A DNA stretch of 32,848 nt from Candidatus Saccharimonadota bacterium (GCA_028286385.1 JAQBRQ010000015.1:1-32848), one strand, 5' to 3'; shown: positions 15,234 through 23,150, counted from the stretch's first letter. The notes: generated by a model from the letters alone, not told the origin. Made by a program: numbers and translations.

Positions 15234-16155
15234 ATCCGCTGCGGTACCAACTCGACGTCAGCGCCTTCAGGCTGACGATAGTCTTAAGAAGTCGGCTTCG
15301 TTTTCGTATCACGCCCGTCGCTCCGATATTGAGCTGAATGTTGGCCGCCAGGAGCAGCGAGAACCATCATCGCGGCTCAAGGACAGTGGTCGATTCGGTA
15401 ATTTCTGGCTCAATCGCTTTGGCGCGGTTATCTTGCTGATCGCGCTTGTTATCTCGGCAGTCAACGTCCTCAGCCTGTCTAATAGTGTTAAAATCATGCC
15501 GCTGGCAAATGATGCCAGCACGCCGTTACTGCATGATACCGCCACCTATGAAGCGGCAGCGCAAAAAATCCTGGAAGGCTCAGTCCTCAACCGCAACAAG
15601 CTGACGCTGGATAGCGCCAAACTCAGCCGCGACCTTAAGAAGCAATTCCCGGAACTCTCAACCACCAGTGTGACGGTACCGCTGTTAGCCCATCGCCCGA
15701 TAGTCTATATCCAGACAGCCAGGCCCGCCCTAGTACTGGCTGCCAGCAATGGTTCATTTGTTCTGAGTAACACCGGTCGCGCCCTGGTGCCGAGTACCCA
15801 ATTACCCACGTTAAGTAGCCTTGATTTGCCGTTGGTCGGTGACCAGAGTGGCATCTCTGTTGCTGTCGGTAAACAGATTTTAACCTCCGAAAACGTCAAT
15901 TTTATAGAGGTCATAGCCGCTCAATTAGCCGCAAAAAACATTCCCACTGCCGCTATGACGTTGCCGGCGGCTGCCAGTCAGCTCGATGTGCAGCTAACAG
16001 GGAAGCCCTACTTCATTAAGTTTAATCTTCAGAGTAATAGCGCCCGCCAGCAGGTAGGGACGTTCCTAGCCACCAAGGCGCAGCTCGAGAAGCAGAACAT
16101 TGCACCAGGCAAGTATATAGATGTGCGGGTTGATGGCCGCGCGTACTACCAGTAG
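15214..16155 (+). CDS. ftsQ: FtsQ/DivIB-like division protein
   Basis: A 313-residue bitopic protein: a long basic cytoplasmic tail (about 1-66), one transmembrane helix at about 69-87, then an extracellular alpha/beta region starting with a POTRA-like unit (YEAAAQKIL, SRDLKKQFPEL, then VPLLAHRPIVYIQ). Weak in sequence identity as is normal for this family, but topology and position after murG fit FtsQ/DivIB, the bridge between FtsL/FtsB and FtsWI. The start is GTG at 15214 inside murG. It is the last gene of the cluster. No murC, D, E, F, ftsA or ftsZ follows. Confidence 0.8.
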   Translation: MKRLFRKSAAVPTRRQRLQADDSLKKSASFSYHARRSDIELNVGRQEQREPSSRLKDSGRFGNFWLNRFGAVILLIALVISAVNVLSLSNSVKIMPLANDASTPLLHDTATYEAAAQKILEGSVLNRNKLTLDSAKLSRDLKKQFPELSTTSVTVPLLAHRPIVYIQTARPALVLAASNGSFVLSNTGRALVPSTQLPTLSSLDLPLVGDQSGISVAVGKQILTSENVNFIEVIAAQLAAKNIPTAAMTLPAAASQLDVQLTGKPYFIKFNLQSNSARQQVGTFLATKAQLEKQNIAPGKYIDVRVDGRAYYQ

Positions 16156-16809
16156 CCATTCGGCGATCAGGCTATTCCCCCTGTTCTGCTGCCCCGCTAG
16201 TTCGCATTCTGTTCAGTATTTTGTATAGTGTGGTGGTTTCAAAAAAACTATATAAACATACAGAAAAGGGCATAAGTCAAATAATTAACAATAAATGTCA
16301 AAAGTAGGGGACTAAAATGTTTTTTAATAATATGCAAGAAAAGCAATAGTTTCACGGACAAACTGTGGAAAAGTCAAATTGTGTTGTAAATCACATTGGA
16401 GCGCTAGGCTGTTTTGGGGCTCAGAAGCGTGTGAGGTATAGGCCTAGTAGAAGCGTTAATACGTCAGTGCATTACGTAGAGCGCGCAGCACTAAAAGGAC
16501 CGCACAAGCCCGCAACTCGTGAATAGTCCCCTGTAGCAGGGGTATCTGTAATCATCTATGAATCAGATATTCGAGTCGCAAAATATACATTGTGCGACAT
16601 GATGTCTTTGTCTCGATCTTCGTGTGTTTGCGCACCCTGCTTGACTGAATTGTATTTTAAAAATGGCCTGCTTGTATGTTGCTCGTTTGTTTAATGCCTG
16701 CATTGCCTGTTCATCACGCTTATCGTTATGCGTTACCCATATTGCTTATGTTTGAATATATCCTAAACCATTATTGAGTTCGCCTAAATGTTCGTATTAT
16801 GTCTAGTTT
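16156..16809. other. 654-bp convergent intergenic region without genes
   Basis: Lies between the plus-strand ftsQ-like gene and the minus-strand gene ending at 16810. No ORF or RNA family was recognised. It is A/T-rich around 16230-16380. A small hairpin CCCCTG/CAGGGG lies at 16528-16542, and a dif-like dyad at 16573-16600. One TGTGGAAAA (near 16365) resembles a single DnaA box, which alone means little. No clear terminator follows ftsQ. Confidence 0.6.
16573..16600 (-). other. Candidate dif (XerC/XerD recombination) site
   Basis: On the minus strand this 28-bp site contains CGCACAATGTATATTTTG, which matches 16 of 18 positions of the core of the Escherichia coli dif site (CGCATAATGTATATTATG), including the central TGTATA. 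The plus strand shows the dyad GTCGCAAAAT-ATAC-ATTGTGCGAC with one mismatch between arms. The outermost bases differ from known dif sites. Its place in a gap where plus-strand genes meet minus-strand genes is where a chromosome terminus would be expected. XerC/D genes are not in the window. Confidence 0.5.
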
Positions 16810-17460
16810 CTAGCGATTGCGCTTTCGGCTGTGTTTCTGGGCCTTGCGCGCTTGTGCGCGCTGTTGGCTGCTGCTGCTCGTCTTCGTTGCCTTAGGTGTT
16901 GGCGTACGATGATTAGGCACGGAAGTCGTTTCAACAGGCACCAAGTCGGTTTTTGACGTTGAGACACTATGACTAAGTGGGGCTTTCAACTCTGCGCTGA
17001 GTTGCCGAAGCTCACGATTACGAATTCGCGTATACAGAAAAAGTGCTAAGCTAGTTGCGCCAATGCCGTACCCTGCATCAACGGGGTCGTGCGTCCCTGC
17101 ATCAAACGTTTCAGCGTAGATCGACGCTAATGTACCGACTAACATAGTCGTACCAATGTACATTCGTTGTACAAAGCGTAGGTCGTCGATATAATTATCC
17201 ATTTTTTTGTCATATTGGCTTTCGGTATCTTTTGCGAGATTATGTCTAGCAAAAGCGACGCCGCCCAGTTCATTGATGAAGATGCCACCCATCATTACGG
17301 AGCCAAAAGGTACTCCTACATTTCCCAGGTGCTGTAAAGGCTCAAAGTCTTCTCGCCCCGGCGCGCCTGCTAATTGCCACTGTATTTCACCAACGTACGG
17401 CGTAATGCCCAGCCCTACCTTGAGCGCACTGGATACAATGGCTTCTTTAGGATTTGGCAT
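16810..17460 (-). CDS. Unknown membrane protein with basic C-terminal tail
   Basis: A 216-residue protein of no recognised family. Hydrophobic segments lie at about 45-70, 98-118 and 130-145, suggesting two or three membrane helices. From residue 165 on, the sequence is low in complexity, rich in Ser, Thr, Lys and Arg, and ends very basic (KHSRKRNR), a possible nucleic-acid or ribosome contact. It starts three bases after the stop of the sigma-4/HARE-HTH gene, so the two are one transcript. Membrane anchoring next to a transcription factor gene may be meaningful or merely adjacency. Confidence 0.75.
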   Translation of the reverse strand: MPNPKEAIVSSALKVGLGITPYVGEIQWQLAGAPGREDFEPLQHLGNVGVPFGSVMMGGIFINELGGVAFARHNLAKDTESQYDKKMDNYIDDLRFVQRMYIGTTMLVGTLASIYAETFDAGTHDPVDAGYGIGATSLALFLYTRIRNRELRQLSAELKAPLSHSVSTSKTDLVPVETTSVPNHRTPTPKATKTSSSSQQRAQARKAQKHSRKRNR

Positions 17461-17463
17461 ATG

Positions 17464-18504
17464 CTATTCGGCGAGGGCGTAAGTGGCTTTGGCGACGCGT
17501 TTGAACTGTGGCTTGCCCTGGAGGTTTAAGAGGATGGTGGTTTCTTTGACGAAACGGCTCTTGAGGACGCGCTTGACGATTTCGTCGCGGTGGAGAGGTT
17601 CGTTTGCCTCTTTGAGGACTTCGGTGATGATGTCGGCAACAGTGCCCTTTTCGTAGCCCCATTCTTTGAGTGCGTAGATGCCACGGCCGATGAGCACGAA
17701 GCGCTTATCTTTGATGAGTTCGTTGTGGATTGCCTGGGTGGTAACGTCTTTACGCTTGAACTCGCTATCTTTGATAGCTTCGGCGATTTCGTTAAAGTGG
17801 AGGTGCTTGCCGTGTTCTTTAAGGATAACGTAGATTTTGTCGCGGATGTTCTTAGGGTTAACCATTGGCCACTTAATGAGGCCCCAGCGACCGTTGAGGG
17901 TTGCTAGGTGCTTGGAGATGCTAGCCAGTGCTTCGGTTTGCTTAACGTTGTCGCTGCCAGCGGCTGCAGCGATTTCTTCGATGGTCTTTGGCTCGCCGAG
18001 CTCTTTGATGACGTTAATGAGGTGGCCGACCTTGTTTTTGAGGGCCTTTTCGTCGAACGTAGCTTTGACGCCAACGCTGTAATAGAAGTGATCGTCTTCC
18101 TGAACGGTGGCAAGATCGGGGCACAACTGGCTTAAGAAAGCGATGCGGGCTTGCTCTTCCCTGTTTGGCTTGTCGCTCATGTGACTGGCGATTTGGCTAA
18201 CACGGGCTACATCGCCTGAGGCCTGGAGCAATTCGAGGGTTTTTGCCTGGAAATCGGCGATATGAGGAATAGTGCCCTGCTCTGCCGCAGCACGGAGACG
18301 AGTAACAACTGATTTTTCGAGCTGACGAACGCGTTCACGGGTGATGCCGAGCATCTCGCCAATCTGTTCGAGGGTTTCTTTTCGGTCAAATAGACCAAAA
18401 CGACGAGCAACGATTTCTCGTTCGCGTTCACGATCGATGGTAGCTAGAACGTCAGTAACGAGCTGTTCAGTGGTTAATTCGGTTGCAGTAGCGGCTTGGG
18501 TCAT
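17464..18504 (-). CDS. Sigma-70 region 4 / HARE-HTH fusion transcription factor
   Basis: A 346-residue DNA-binding protein. Residues about 36-71 are a sigma-70 region 4.2: RKETLEQIGEMLGITRERVRQLE, the -35-reading helix-turn-helix, without sigma regions 2 or 3. A middle winged-helix-like part (about 85-150) follows. At about 215-282 comes a HARE-HTH domain (HFNEIAEAIKDSEFKRKDVTTQAIHNEL cut around its core, then GRGIYALKEWGY), the fold of the RNA polymerase delta subunit. A further winged-helix-like unit ends the protein. It may bind the polymerase beta flap and promoter -35 DNA at once, acting as a global transcription modulator rather than a sigma factor. A consensus promoter lies upstream. 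Confidence 0.85.
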   Translation of the reverse strand: MTQAATATELTTEQLVTDVLATIDREREREIVARRFGLFDRKETLEQIGEMLGITRERVRQLEKSVVTRLRAAAEQGTIPHIADFQAKTLELLQASGDVARVSQIASHMSDKPNREEQARIAFLSQLCPDLATVQEDDHFYYSVGVKATFDEKALKNKVGHLINVIKELGEPKTIEEIAAAAGSDNVKQTEALASISKHLATLNGRWGLIKWPMVNPKNIRDKIYVILKEHGKHLHFNEIAEAIKDSEFKRKDVTTQAIHNELIKDKRFVLIGRGIYALKEWGYEKGTVADIITEVLKEANEPLHRDEIVKRVLKSRFVKETTILLNLQGKPQFKRVAKATYALAE

Positions 18505-18545
18505 ATATTCGACTCTTCCCTGTTATTATTAAAAGATTACTTAGT

Positions 18546-18574
18546 ATTATAAAACTATAATTTTTAAAAGTCAA
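18546..18574 (-). promoter_or_regulatory. Consensus promoter of the sigma-4/HARE-HTH gene
   Basis: Read on the minus strand: TTGACT (18569-18574), 17 bases, TATAAT (18546-18551). Predicted transcription start about 18539, leaving a leader of about 35 nt with AGGGAAGAG as a ribosome site. It shows that this gene is not simply read through from topA. Confidence 0.78.
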
Positions 18575-18714
18575 CACATTTTTGAATTACAACTTATTGT
18601 AGCATAATCCTGACAGCAATGCGTAGTCTATGTTGTAGGGATATTACTTGTCCACAGGCTTTACGCTAACGCAAAATAACACTCTTAGAACCCGTTTTTG
18701 CTTACCTGTTTGCC

Positions 18715-18767
18715 GGAAGTGTACATACTTTGTACACATAGTGTGTGTACAAAGTATGTACACTTCC
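18715..18767. repeat. 24-bp perfect inverted repeat with TAGTG loop (copy 1)
   Basis: Arms 18715-18738 and 18744-18767 are exact reverse complements, separated by TAGTG. The central 21 bases (18731-18751, TGTACACA-TAGTG-TGTGTACA) recur exactly at 25739-25759. It lies about 60 bases downstream of the topA stop, in the 323-bp gap 18505-18827, which otherwise holds only the promoter at 18546-18574. No T-run follows on either strand. Confidence 0.85.
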
Positions 18768-18827
18768 CCGAGGAGGGTGACCATTACTTAGTGCATGTAC
18801 GTGCATGAACGCGTTTTGAGAAGGGGG

Positions 18828-21182
18828 CTAAGCAGGTTTTTTGGTAGACTTGCGTGCAGTTTTCTTCTTAGGAGCGGCTTTTTTGGCGCCAGCTTTGGCT
18901 CCACCGCGGCGGAAGCCTCCGCGCTTTTTAACAGGGGCGGCAGCCAGTAGCTTCTTGGCTTCGGCCTCATCAATAGTGGTTGGGTCGACGTCTTTGGCGA
19001 TGCGGGCGTTCTTCTTGCCGTCGGTAATGTATGGGCCGTATGGACCGTTGAGGACTTTGATGCCACCTGGGAATTCGTTGATGTGTTTGGCGGCGTCTTT
19101 GGCGAGCTTTTCGGCGTACTTTTCGCGGGCTTCGGCTTCGGTGATAGTGTGCGGGTCGAGCGGCTTAATAGATACGAATGTCTTATCGATGATGATGTAT
19201 GGGCCAAATCGACCGATGTTAGCTTTGATTTCTTGGCCGTCCTCGGTTGTGCCCACTAGGCGCGGAAGCTTGAACATTATGAGCGCTTGTTCGAGGGTGA
19301 CGGTATCGATGGTGGTGTCTTTGGGCAATGGGGCAAATTGGAGCTTCTTCTCTTCGTCGGCGGAGTCACCAAGCTGGAGCATCGGGCCATAGCGGCCAAA
19401 ACGGGCAAAAATTGGTTCGCCAGTCTTGGGGTCGGTTCCGATTTCGCGGGCCTGGGAGACTTCGGCACGTGAGACATCGGCTGACTTCTCTACTAGCGGG
19501 TGGAAATCTTTATAAAAGTCAGCGATCATATCTTCCCACTTCTGTTTGCCCTCGGCAATGTTGTCGAAATCGGCTTCGACATTGGCCGTAAAGTCATAGT
19601 CGACGACGGCATAGAAGTGGTTGACTAAGAAGTCGGTGACCACTTCGGCGATGCCGGTTGGAACGAGCTTATTGCGATCGGCGCCATAGATGGTTGGCGT
19701 GGTGGTTTCTTCGATCTTGCCGCCGGACAAGCTGATCTCGGTGACCGGGCGCTCCTTGCCTTCTAGATCGGTCTTTTCGACGTAGCCACGGGTCTGAACG
19801 GTGGAAATAGTCGGCGCGTAGGTGCTTGGGCGGCCAATGCCGAGTTCTTCCAGCTTTTTAACGAGGGCGGCTTCGGAGTAACGAGCCGCTGCCCTGCTAA
19901 AGGTTTCGGTAGCTGTAACTGTCTGAGTGTCGAGTTTTTGGCCAATGGTGACCTCTGGCAAGATGGTGTCGTCTTTGCCGCCGCCGTAGACTTTCATAAA
20001 GCCGTCAAAGCGCATGATTTCGCCCTTGGCGACGAACTTCTCTGGCTGCGTGCTGATGTCGATGGTTACTTCGGTGCGCTCCAGCTTAGCCTCAGACATT
20101 TGTGAGGCTAGGGCGCGCTGCCAGATTAAGGAGTAGAGCTTTTTTTGGCCGTCTTCTTCACCGGCGCTTAAGCGGCGAAAATCGGTTGGGCGGATGGCTT
20201 CGTGAGCCTCCTGTGCGCTGGAATTCTTGGTCTTGAACTGACGGAATTTATGATAATTGTCGCCGTATTCACCCCTGATGTATGTCTCGGCAGCATTCAG
20301 CGCTTGGGTAGACAGAATGGTGCTGTCGGTACGCATGTAGGTGATGTGACCAGCTTCGTAGAGGCGCTGGGCCAGCGTCATGGTCTGTCGGACGCTGAAG
20401 CCTAATCGGCGGCTGGCTTCCTGCTGCAGCGTACTGGTGGTGAACGGCGCGCCAGGGTTACGGGTGCTTGGCTTGAGCTGGATGTCGCCAACGCTGTAAT
20501 TGGCTTCTGTCAGCTTTTCGAGCCAGGCACGAGCGTCTTTGGCATCACCGAGTTTTACGGTGAGTTCGGCTGGGATCTCTTTGCCATCAGCAGTAAAGAC
20601 GGCGGTGACCTTAAATGAGCTTTTGGCTTCAAAGTCACGGATCTCGCGTTCGCGTTCGACAATAAGTCGAACGGCGACCGATTGCACGCGGCCAGCGCTG
20701 AGGCCAGTACGAACCTTTTTCCAGAGAACGGGTGATAATTCATATCCAACCAGGCGGTCGAGGATACGACGGGCCTGTTGGGCGTCTACCAGTTGCACGT
20801 TAACGGTGCGCGGGTTCTTGATGGCCGCTTCGATAGCCGTCTTGGTGATTTCGTGGAAGACAATGCGCTTAGTTTTGGTCGGGTCTAGTTTGAGGGCGTG
20901 CGCCAAGTGCCAGGCAATTGCCTCTCCTTCGCGGTCTTCGTCAGATGCCAGCCAGACTTCAGCGCCTTTGGCGGCTTTACGCAGTTCGGCAACGACCTTT
21001 TTCTTGTCGGCACTGACTTCGTAATGAGGCTCAAAATTCTTGTCGATGTCGATGTTGAGGCCCTTTTTTGGCAGATCACGAATATGGCCAAAACTGCTTT
21101 TGACGACGTAATCAGACCCAAGAAATTTTTCAATTGTCTTGGCTTTGGCGGGGCTTTCTACGATAACGAGATTCTTGGACAT
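18828..21182 (-). CDS. topA: DNA topoisomerase I
   Basis: A 784-residue type IA topoisomerase that relaxes negative supercoils. The TOPRIM domain has E9 in IVESPAKAKTIE and the acidic triad D81-E82-D83 in ASDEDREGEA. The nicking tyrosine is Y282 in HITYMRTDST. LSAGRVQSVAVRLI and the GIGRPSTYAPTISTV stretch are also typical. The C-terminus has three topo-C repeats (FGRYGPMLQLG, IGRFGPYIIID, NGPYGPYITDG) instead of cysteine zinc ribbons, then a Lys/Ala-rich tail like that of actinobacterial enzymes. Ribosome site AGAGG before the ATG. Downstream of dprA and a 57-codon gene in one probable operon. Confidence 0.96.
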   Translation of the reverse strand: MSKNLVIVESPAKAKTIEKFLGSDYVVKSSFGHIRDLPKKGLNIDIDKNFEPHYEVSADKKKVVAELRKAAKGAEVWLASDEDREGEAIAWHLAHALKLDPTKTKRIVFHEITKTAIEAAIKNPRTVNVQLVDAQQARRILDRLVGYELSPVLWKKVRTGLSAGRVQSVAVRLIVEREREIRDFEAKSSFKVTAVFTADGKEIPAELTVKLGDAKDARAWLEKLTEANYSVGDIQLKPSTRNPGAPFTTSTLQQEASRRLGFSVRQTMTLAQRLYEAGHITYMRTDSTILSTQALNAAETYIRGEYGDNYHKFRQFKTKNSSAQEAHEAIRPTDFRRLSAGEEDGQKKLYSLIWQRALASQMSEAKLERTEVTIDISTQPEKFVAKGEIMRFDGFMKVYGGGKDDTILPEVTIGQKLDTQTVTATETFSRAAARYSEAALVKKLEELGIGRPSTYAPTISTVQTRGYVEKTDLEGKERPVTEISLSGGKIEETTTPTIYGADRNKLVPTGIAEVVTDFLVNHFYAVVDYDFTANVEADFDNIAEGKQKWEDMIADFYKDFHPLVEKSADVSRAEVSQAREIGTDPKTGEPIFARFGRYGPMLQLGDSADEEKKLQFAPLPKDTTIDTVTLEQALIMFKLPRLVGTTEDGQEIKANIGRFGPYIIIDKTFVSIKPLDPHTITEAEAREKYAEKLAKDAAKHINEFPGGIKVLNGPYGPYITDGKKNARIAKDVDPTTIDEAEAKKLLAAAPVKKRGGFRRGGAKAGAKKAAPKKKTARKSTKKPA

Positions 21183-21241
21183 AAGCCTCTATCTAAGCGC
21201 AGAACCGCCGAGAATGCAACCTAGATATAAGAATAACCTGC

Positions 21242-21415
21242 CTAGAAACCGAGGTTCTGCCCCGCCTTATAGCCGGCCCACAGCCCGACGAACGACCCAA
21301 CGGTACTCAGTAGAATTCCCCATACGCCGAACAGGTTGCCGTGATCAAACGAGGACCCGAGCCAAGCACCGAGGCTGCCCCCGACAAAGATGCCAATAGT
21401 AATCATAAGCTTCAT
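21242..21415 (-). CDS. 57-residue membrane protein between dprA and topA
   Basis: A short frame starting at ATG 21413-21415 (an internal ATG three codons on is possible) and ending at TAG 21242-21244. Two hydrophobic, glycine-rich segments, MITIGIFVGGSLGAWLG and WGILLSTVGSFVGLWAGY, are joined by a short polar loop with SSFDHGN, so a helical hairpin in the membrane is likely. Gly spacing resembles glycine-zipper pairs. It lies 34 bases after dprA and 59 before topA, all minus strand. Coding bias and the fit of the two helices support it. The function is unknown. Confidence 0.7.
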   Translation of the reverse strand: MKLMITIGIFVGGSLGAWLGSSFDHGNLFGVWGILLSTVGSFVGLWAGYKAGQNLGF

Positions 21416-21449
21416 AACTTTAGTCTAGCACGCCACGTCGCCCGGACTG

Positions 21450-22313
21450 TTAGTGTAGGCCCCAGTGGTTAGCGCCGAGCGCCCGGATTTTGCCGCTTAG
21501 TTCTAGCATGGTGACTGATTGATTAAACATGCTTGCTGTTAAGCCGCTGCGCTCCAGTAGTTGATTCCCGTCGGCGATGCCGCTAAAAAGCAAATCAAGC
21601 AACAGCTGCTCAGGTTCATTGGCTCCCTTGACCGCTGGAGAGCTGCTATGGGGCGCGCTTATGCCTAACATGTGCATAACATCCACATATGATGTTGCAG
21701 GCGCCGCACTGGTCTTAAGCAGGTTGTTGGCGCCCACCGAGACGGTACTGGTTATGTTGCCGGGAACCGCCATGACATCTTTGCCCTGCTCCAGTGCAAA
21801 TCTGGCAGTGTGTAAGCTGCCGCTGTTAACAGCGGCTTCGGTTATGAGGAGGACGTCGGCCAGACCGCAAACCAACCGATTACGCTCAATAAAATTGAGC
21901 TTATACGTTTCTTCCCCGGCGCCGTATTCGGTGATAAGCCCTCCCCCGTTATCCAAAATGCGCCGTGCCAAATATTGATTAGTTGCCGGCGCGATGCGCT
22001 CCAGCGGGCTGGGCAGAACGGCTAACGTAAGCCCGCCAGCATCCAGCGCTGCCTGGTGAGCCAGCGCATCTACCCCAATGGCCAGGCCACTAATAATCAC
22101 AATGCCCTGCTCTGCCAGCTGCCGGGCGAGCATCATAGTCACCTGTTTGCCATATGGCGTGACGCTGCGGCTGCCGACGATGGCCACTCGAGGTCGTGCC
22201 AACAATTCTTCTAGTGGTATGCCGCTGTAATACAGCTGTTCAGGCGGCTGTGGAATATGCCGCAAAAGTTCTGGAAACAGGGGTGAGTTAAGCGTGAGCT
22301 TGTTGATCTTCAT
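21450..22313 (-). CDS. dprA: DNA-processing protein DprA/Smf
   Basis: A 287-residue DprA, which binds incoming single-stranded DNA and loads RecA during natural transformation. The Rossmann-like core shows GSRSVTPYG at 47-55, SGLAIGVDALAHQAAL at 75-90, and RNRLVCGLADVLLITEA with the following SGSLHTARFALEQGKDVMAVPG. The C-terminus (about 225-287) is a winged-helix DML1-like domain. The N-terminal SAM-like domain is nearly absent, so the protein is shorter than the 360-residue type. A -10-like TAAAAT (22322-22327, minus strand) lies eight bases before the ATG, suggesting a leaderless message. Head of the dprA-small-topA unit, divergent from the structured RNA. Confidence 0.94.
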   Translation of the reverse strand: MKINKLTLNSPLFPELLRHIPQPPEQLYYSGIPLEELLARPRVAIVGSRSVTPYGKQVTMMLARQLAEQGIVIISGLAIGVDALAHQAALDAGGLTLAVLPSPLERIAPATNQYLARRILDNGGGLITEYGAGEETYKLNFIERNRLVCGLADVLLITEAAVNSGSLHTARFALEQGKDVMAVPGNITSTVSVGANNLLKTSAAPATSYVDVMHMLGISAPHSSSPAVKGANEPEQLLLDLLFSGIADGNQLLERSGLTASMFNQSVTMLELSGKIRALGANHWGLH

Positions 22314-22332
22314 AGGTAATTATTTTAAAGTA

Positions 22333-22361
22333 TTGACACTAAGTCACTTATTTGCTAGAAT
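22333..22361 (+). promoter_or_regulatory. Consensus promoter of the structured RNA
   Basis: TTGACA at 22333-22338, 17 bases, TAGAAT at 22356-22361. The expected start of transcription is near 22368. It is among the best promoters in the window. Confidence 0.8.
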
Positions 22362-22367
22362 AGCAAG

Positions 22368-22775
22368 TCGTGAGTTCATATATTGTTCTCAGGTACCTTT
22401 TACCCCCAAATACTAACATCGTATGCCTCTCAGGCGTACGAAATACTGTTAGATTGTTTTAGAGTGAGCTTCGCGAAAAAGTTGTTACCCTCCACTTATC
22501 CTTTGCACGTCAGGCATAAAGTCTGACACGCTCTAAAGCATACTAACCCCTTTAACTAGATTCCTCGATGACTTGCTCGCAAGGCCATCCCGGGGTCCCC
22601 GTTCAAAGTGAGCCTAAATGGTAATCGCCCCTGTTACAGGAGTGGTTGGCACGAGTCATTAATTTTAGACATCGATGCTTCACTGGGGTGGGTTGAAGGG
22701 TTCTGGGGATGATTTCGGTCGTCCCCTAAAACAGGCCAACGAGCGGTGCCCACCCCCTCTCGTTGGCCTTTTTTA
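22368..22775 (+). ncRNA. Candidate structured non-coding RNA, about 405 nt, family not recognised
   Basis: Bounded by a consensus promoter and a strong terminator (22733-22774), with no ORF of note between. Several hairpins can be read: CTAACA/TGTTAG enclosing CGTATGCCT/AGGCGTACG (about 22413-22452), TTTAGAG/CTCTAAA enclosing GTCAG/CTGAC (about 22459-22537), CTTGC/GCAAG near 22573-22583, and GGGGATGA/TCGTCCCC with a TTTCGG loop (about 22705-22726). GGGGTGGG at 22685-22692 is complementary to CCCACCCC at 22749-22756, in the terminator loop, so a pseudoknot or competing structure is possible. Size fits tmRNA or RNase P RNA, but their hallmark sequences were not found. Could be a divergent form of one of them or a new RNA. 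Confidence 0.68.
22733..22774 (+). terminator. Strong Rho-independent terminator of the structured RNA
   Basis: AGGCCAACGAG (22733-22743) pairs perfectly over 11 bp with CTCGTTGGCCT (22759-22769), followed by a run of six T (22769-22774). The 15-nt loop contains CCCACCCC. Confidence 0.88.
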
Positions 22776-22807
22776 TGCTAAAATATCGCATTATAAGGTA
22801 ATGAGAC

Positions 22808-22826
22808 TTCATTAAAGCTTAATGAA
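22808..22826 (+). promoter_or_regulatory. Inverted repeat upstream of the 22837 gene
   Basis: TTCATTA (22808-22814) and TAATGAA (22820-22826) form a 7-bp dyad around AAGCT, ending ten bases before the ATG at 22837. A helix-turn-helix operator or a small hairpin covering the ribosome site are possible. No regulator can be assigned. Confidence 0.35.
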
Positions 22827-22836
22827 ATAGACGGAT

Positions 22837-23133
22837 ATGAAATATAAGAAGCCAGAATTTATCATTTGGCCGCATGAAGCAGAATTGCTTGAATTGCCAA
22901 AAGACGAGATTTATCATCATGACCAGGTTGATTTGTTGCATGTTGCAATACAGCAAGCCGGCTTAAAGTTAGCAGAACGATATGTTCAAAACTTCGACGG
23001 TTTGCGCCAAGAGGGTCAGGATGTGGACTACGCATTCGATATTTTTGATCATGTGGAGTCGCGGGCAGGCACGCTGATGAGTATGGGGATTATCGTTAAA
23101 AGTGTCATCTTGGAGCAAGCCGCGCAGCAGTAG
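22837..23133 (+). CDS. Unknown 98-residue acidic protein
   Basis: No family recognised. A soluble, mostly helical protein with an acidic bias and a His-rich patch near the middle (DEIYHHDQVDLLHVA). It ends in Gln/Ala. It follows the structured RNA terminator by about 60 bases and has a dyad just upstream. The next gene starts 17 bases after its stop, so they form a pair. Ribosome site is poor (ACGGAT). Confidence 0.6.
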   Translation: MKYKKPEFIIWPHEAELLELPKDEIYHHDQVDLLHVAIQQAGLKLAERYVQNFDGLRQEGQDVDYAFDIFDHVESRAGTLMSMGIIVKSVILEQAAQQ

Positions 23134-23150
23134 CGGAGTACAATAAAGCT

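Noticed and set aside
16360-16380. Single DnaA-box-like TGTGGAAAA suggesting oriC
   Set aside because: Only one imperfect box and convergent rather than divergent gene orientation around it. A terminus fits better.
22368-22775. tmRNA or RNase P RNA identification
   Set aside because: The size and placement fit, but no tRNA-like T arm with CCA, no tag-like reading frame, and no RNase P core sequences were seen, so no family name was assigned.
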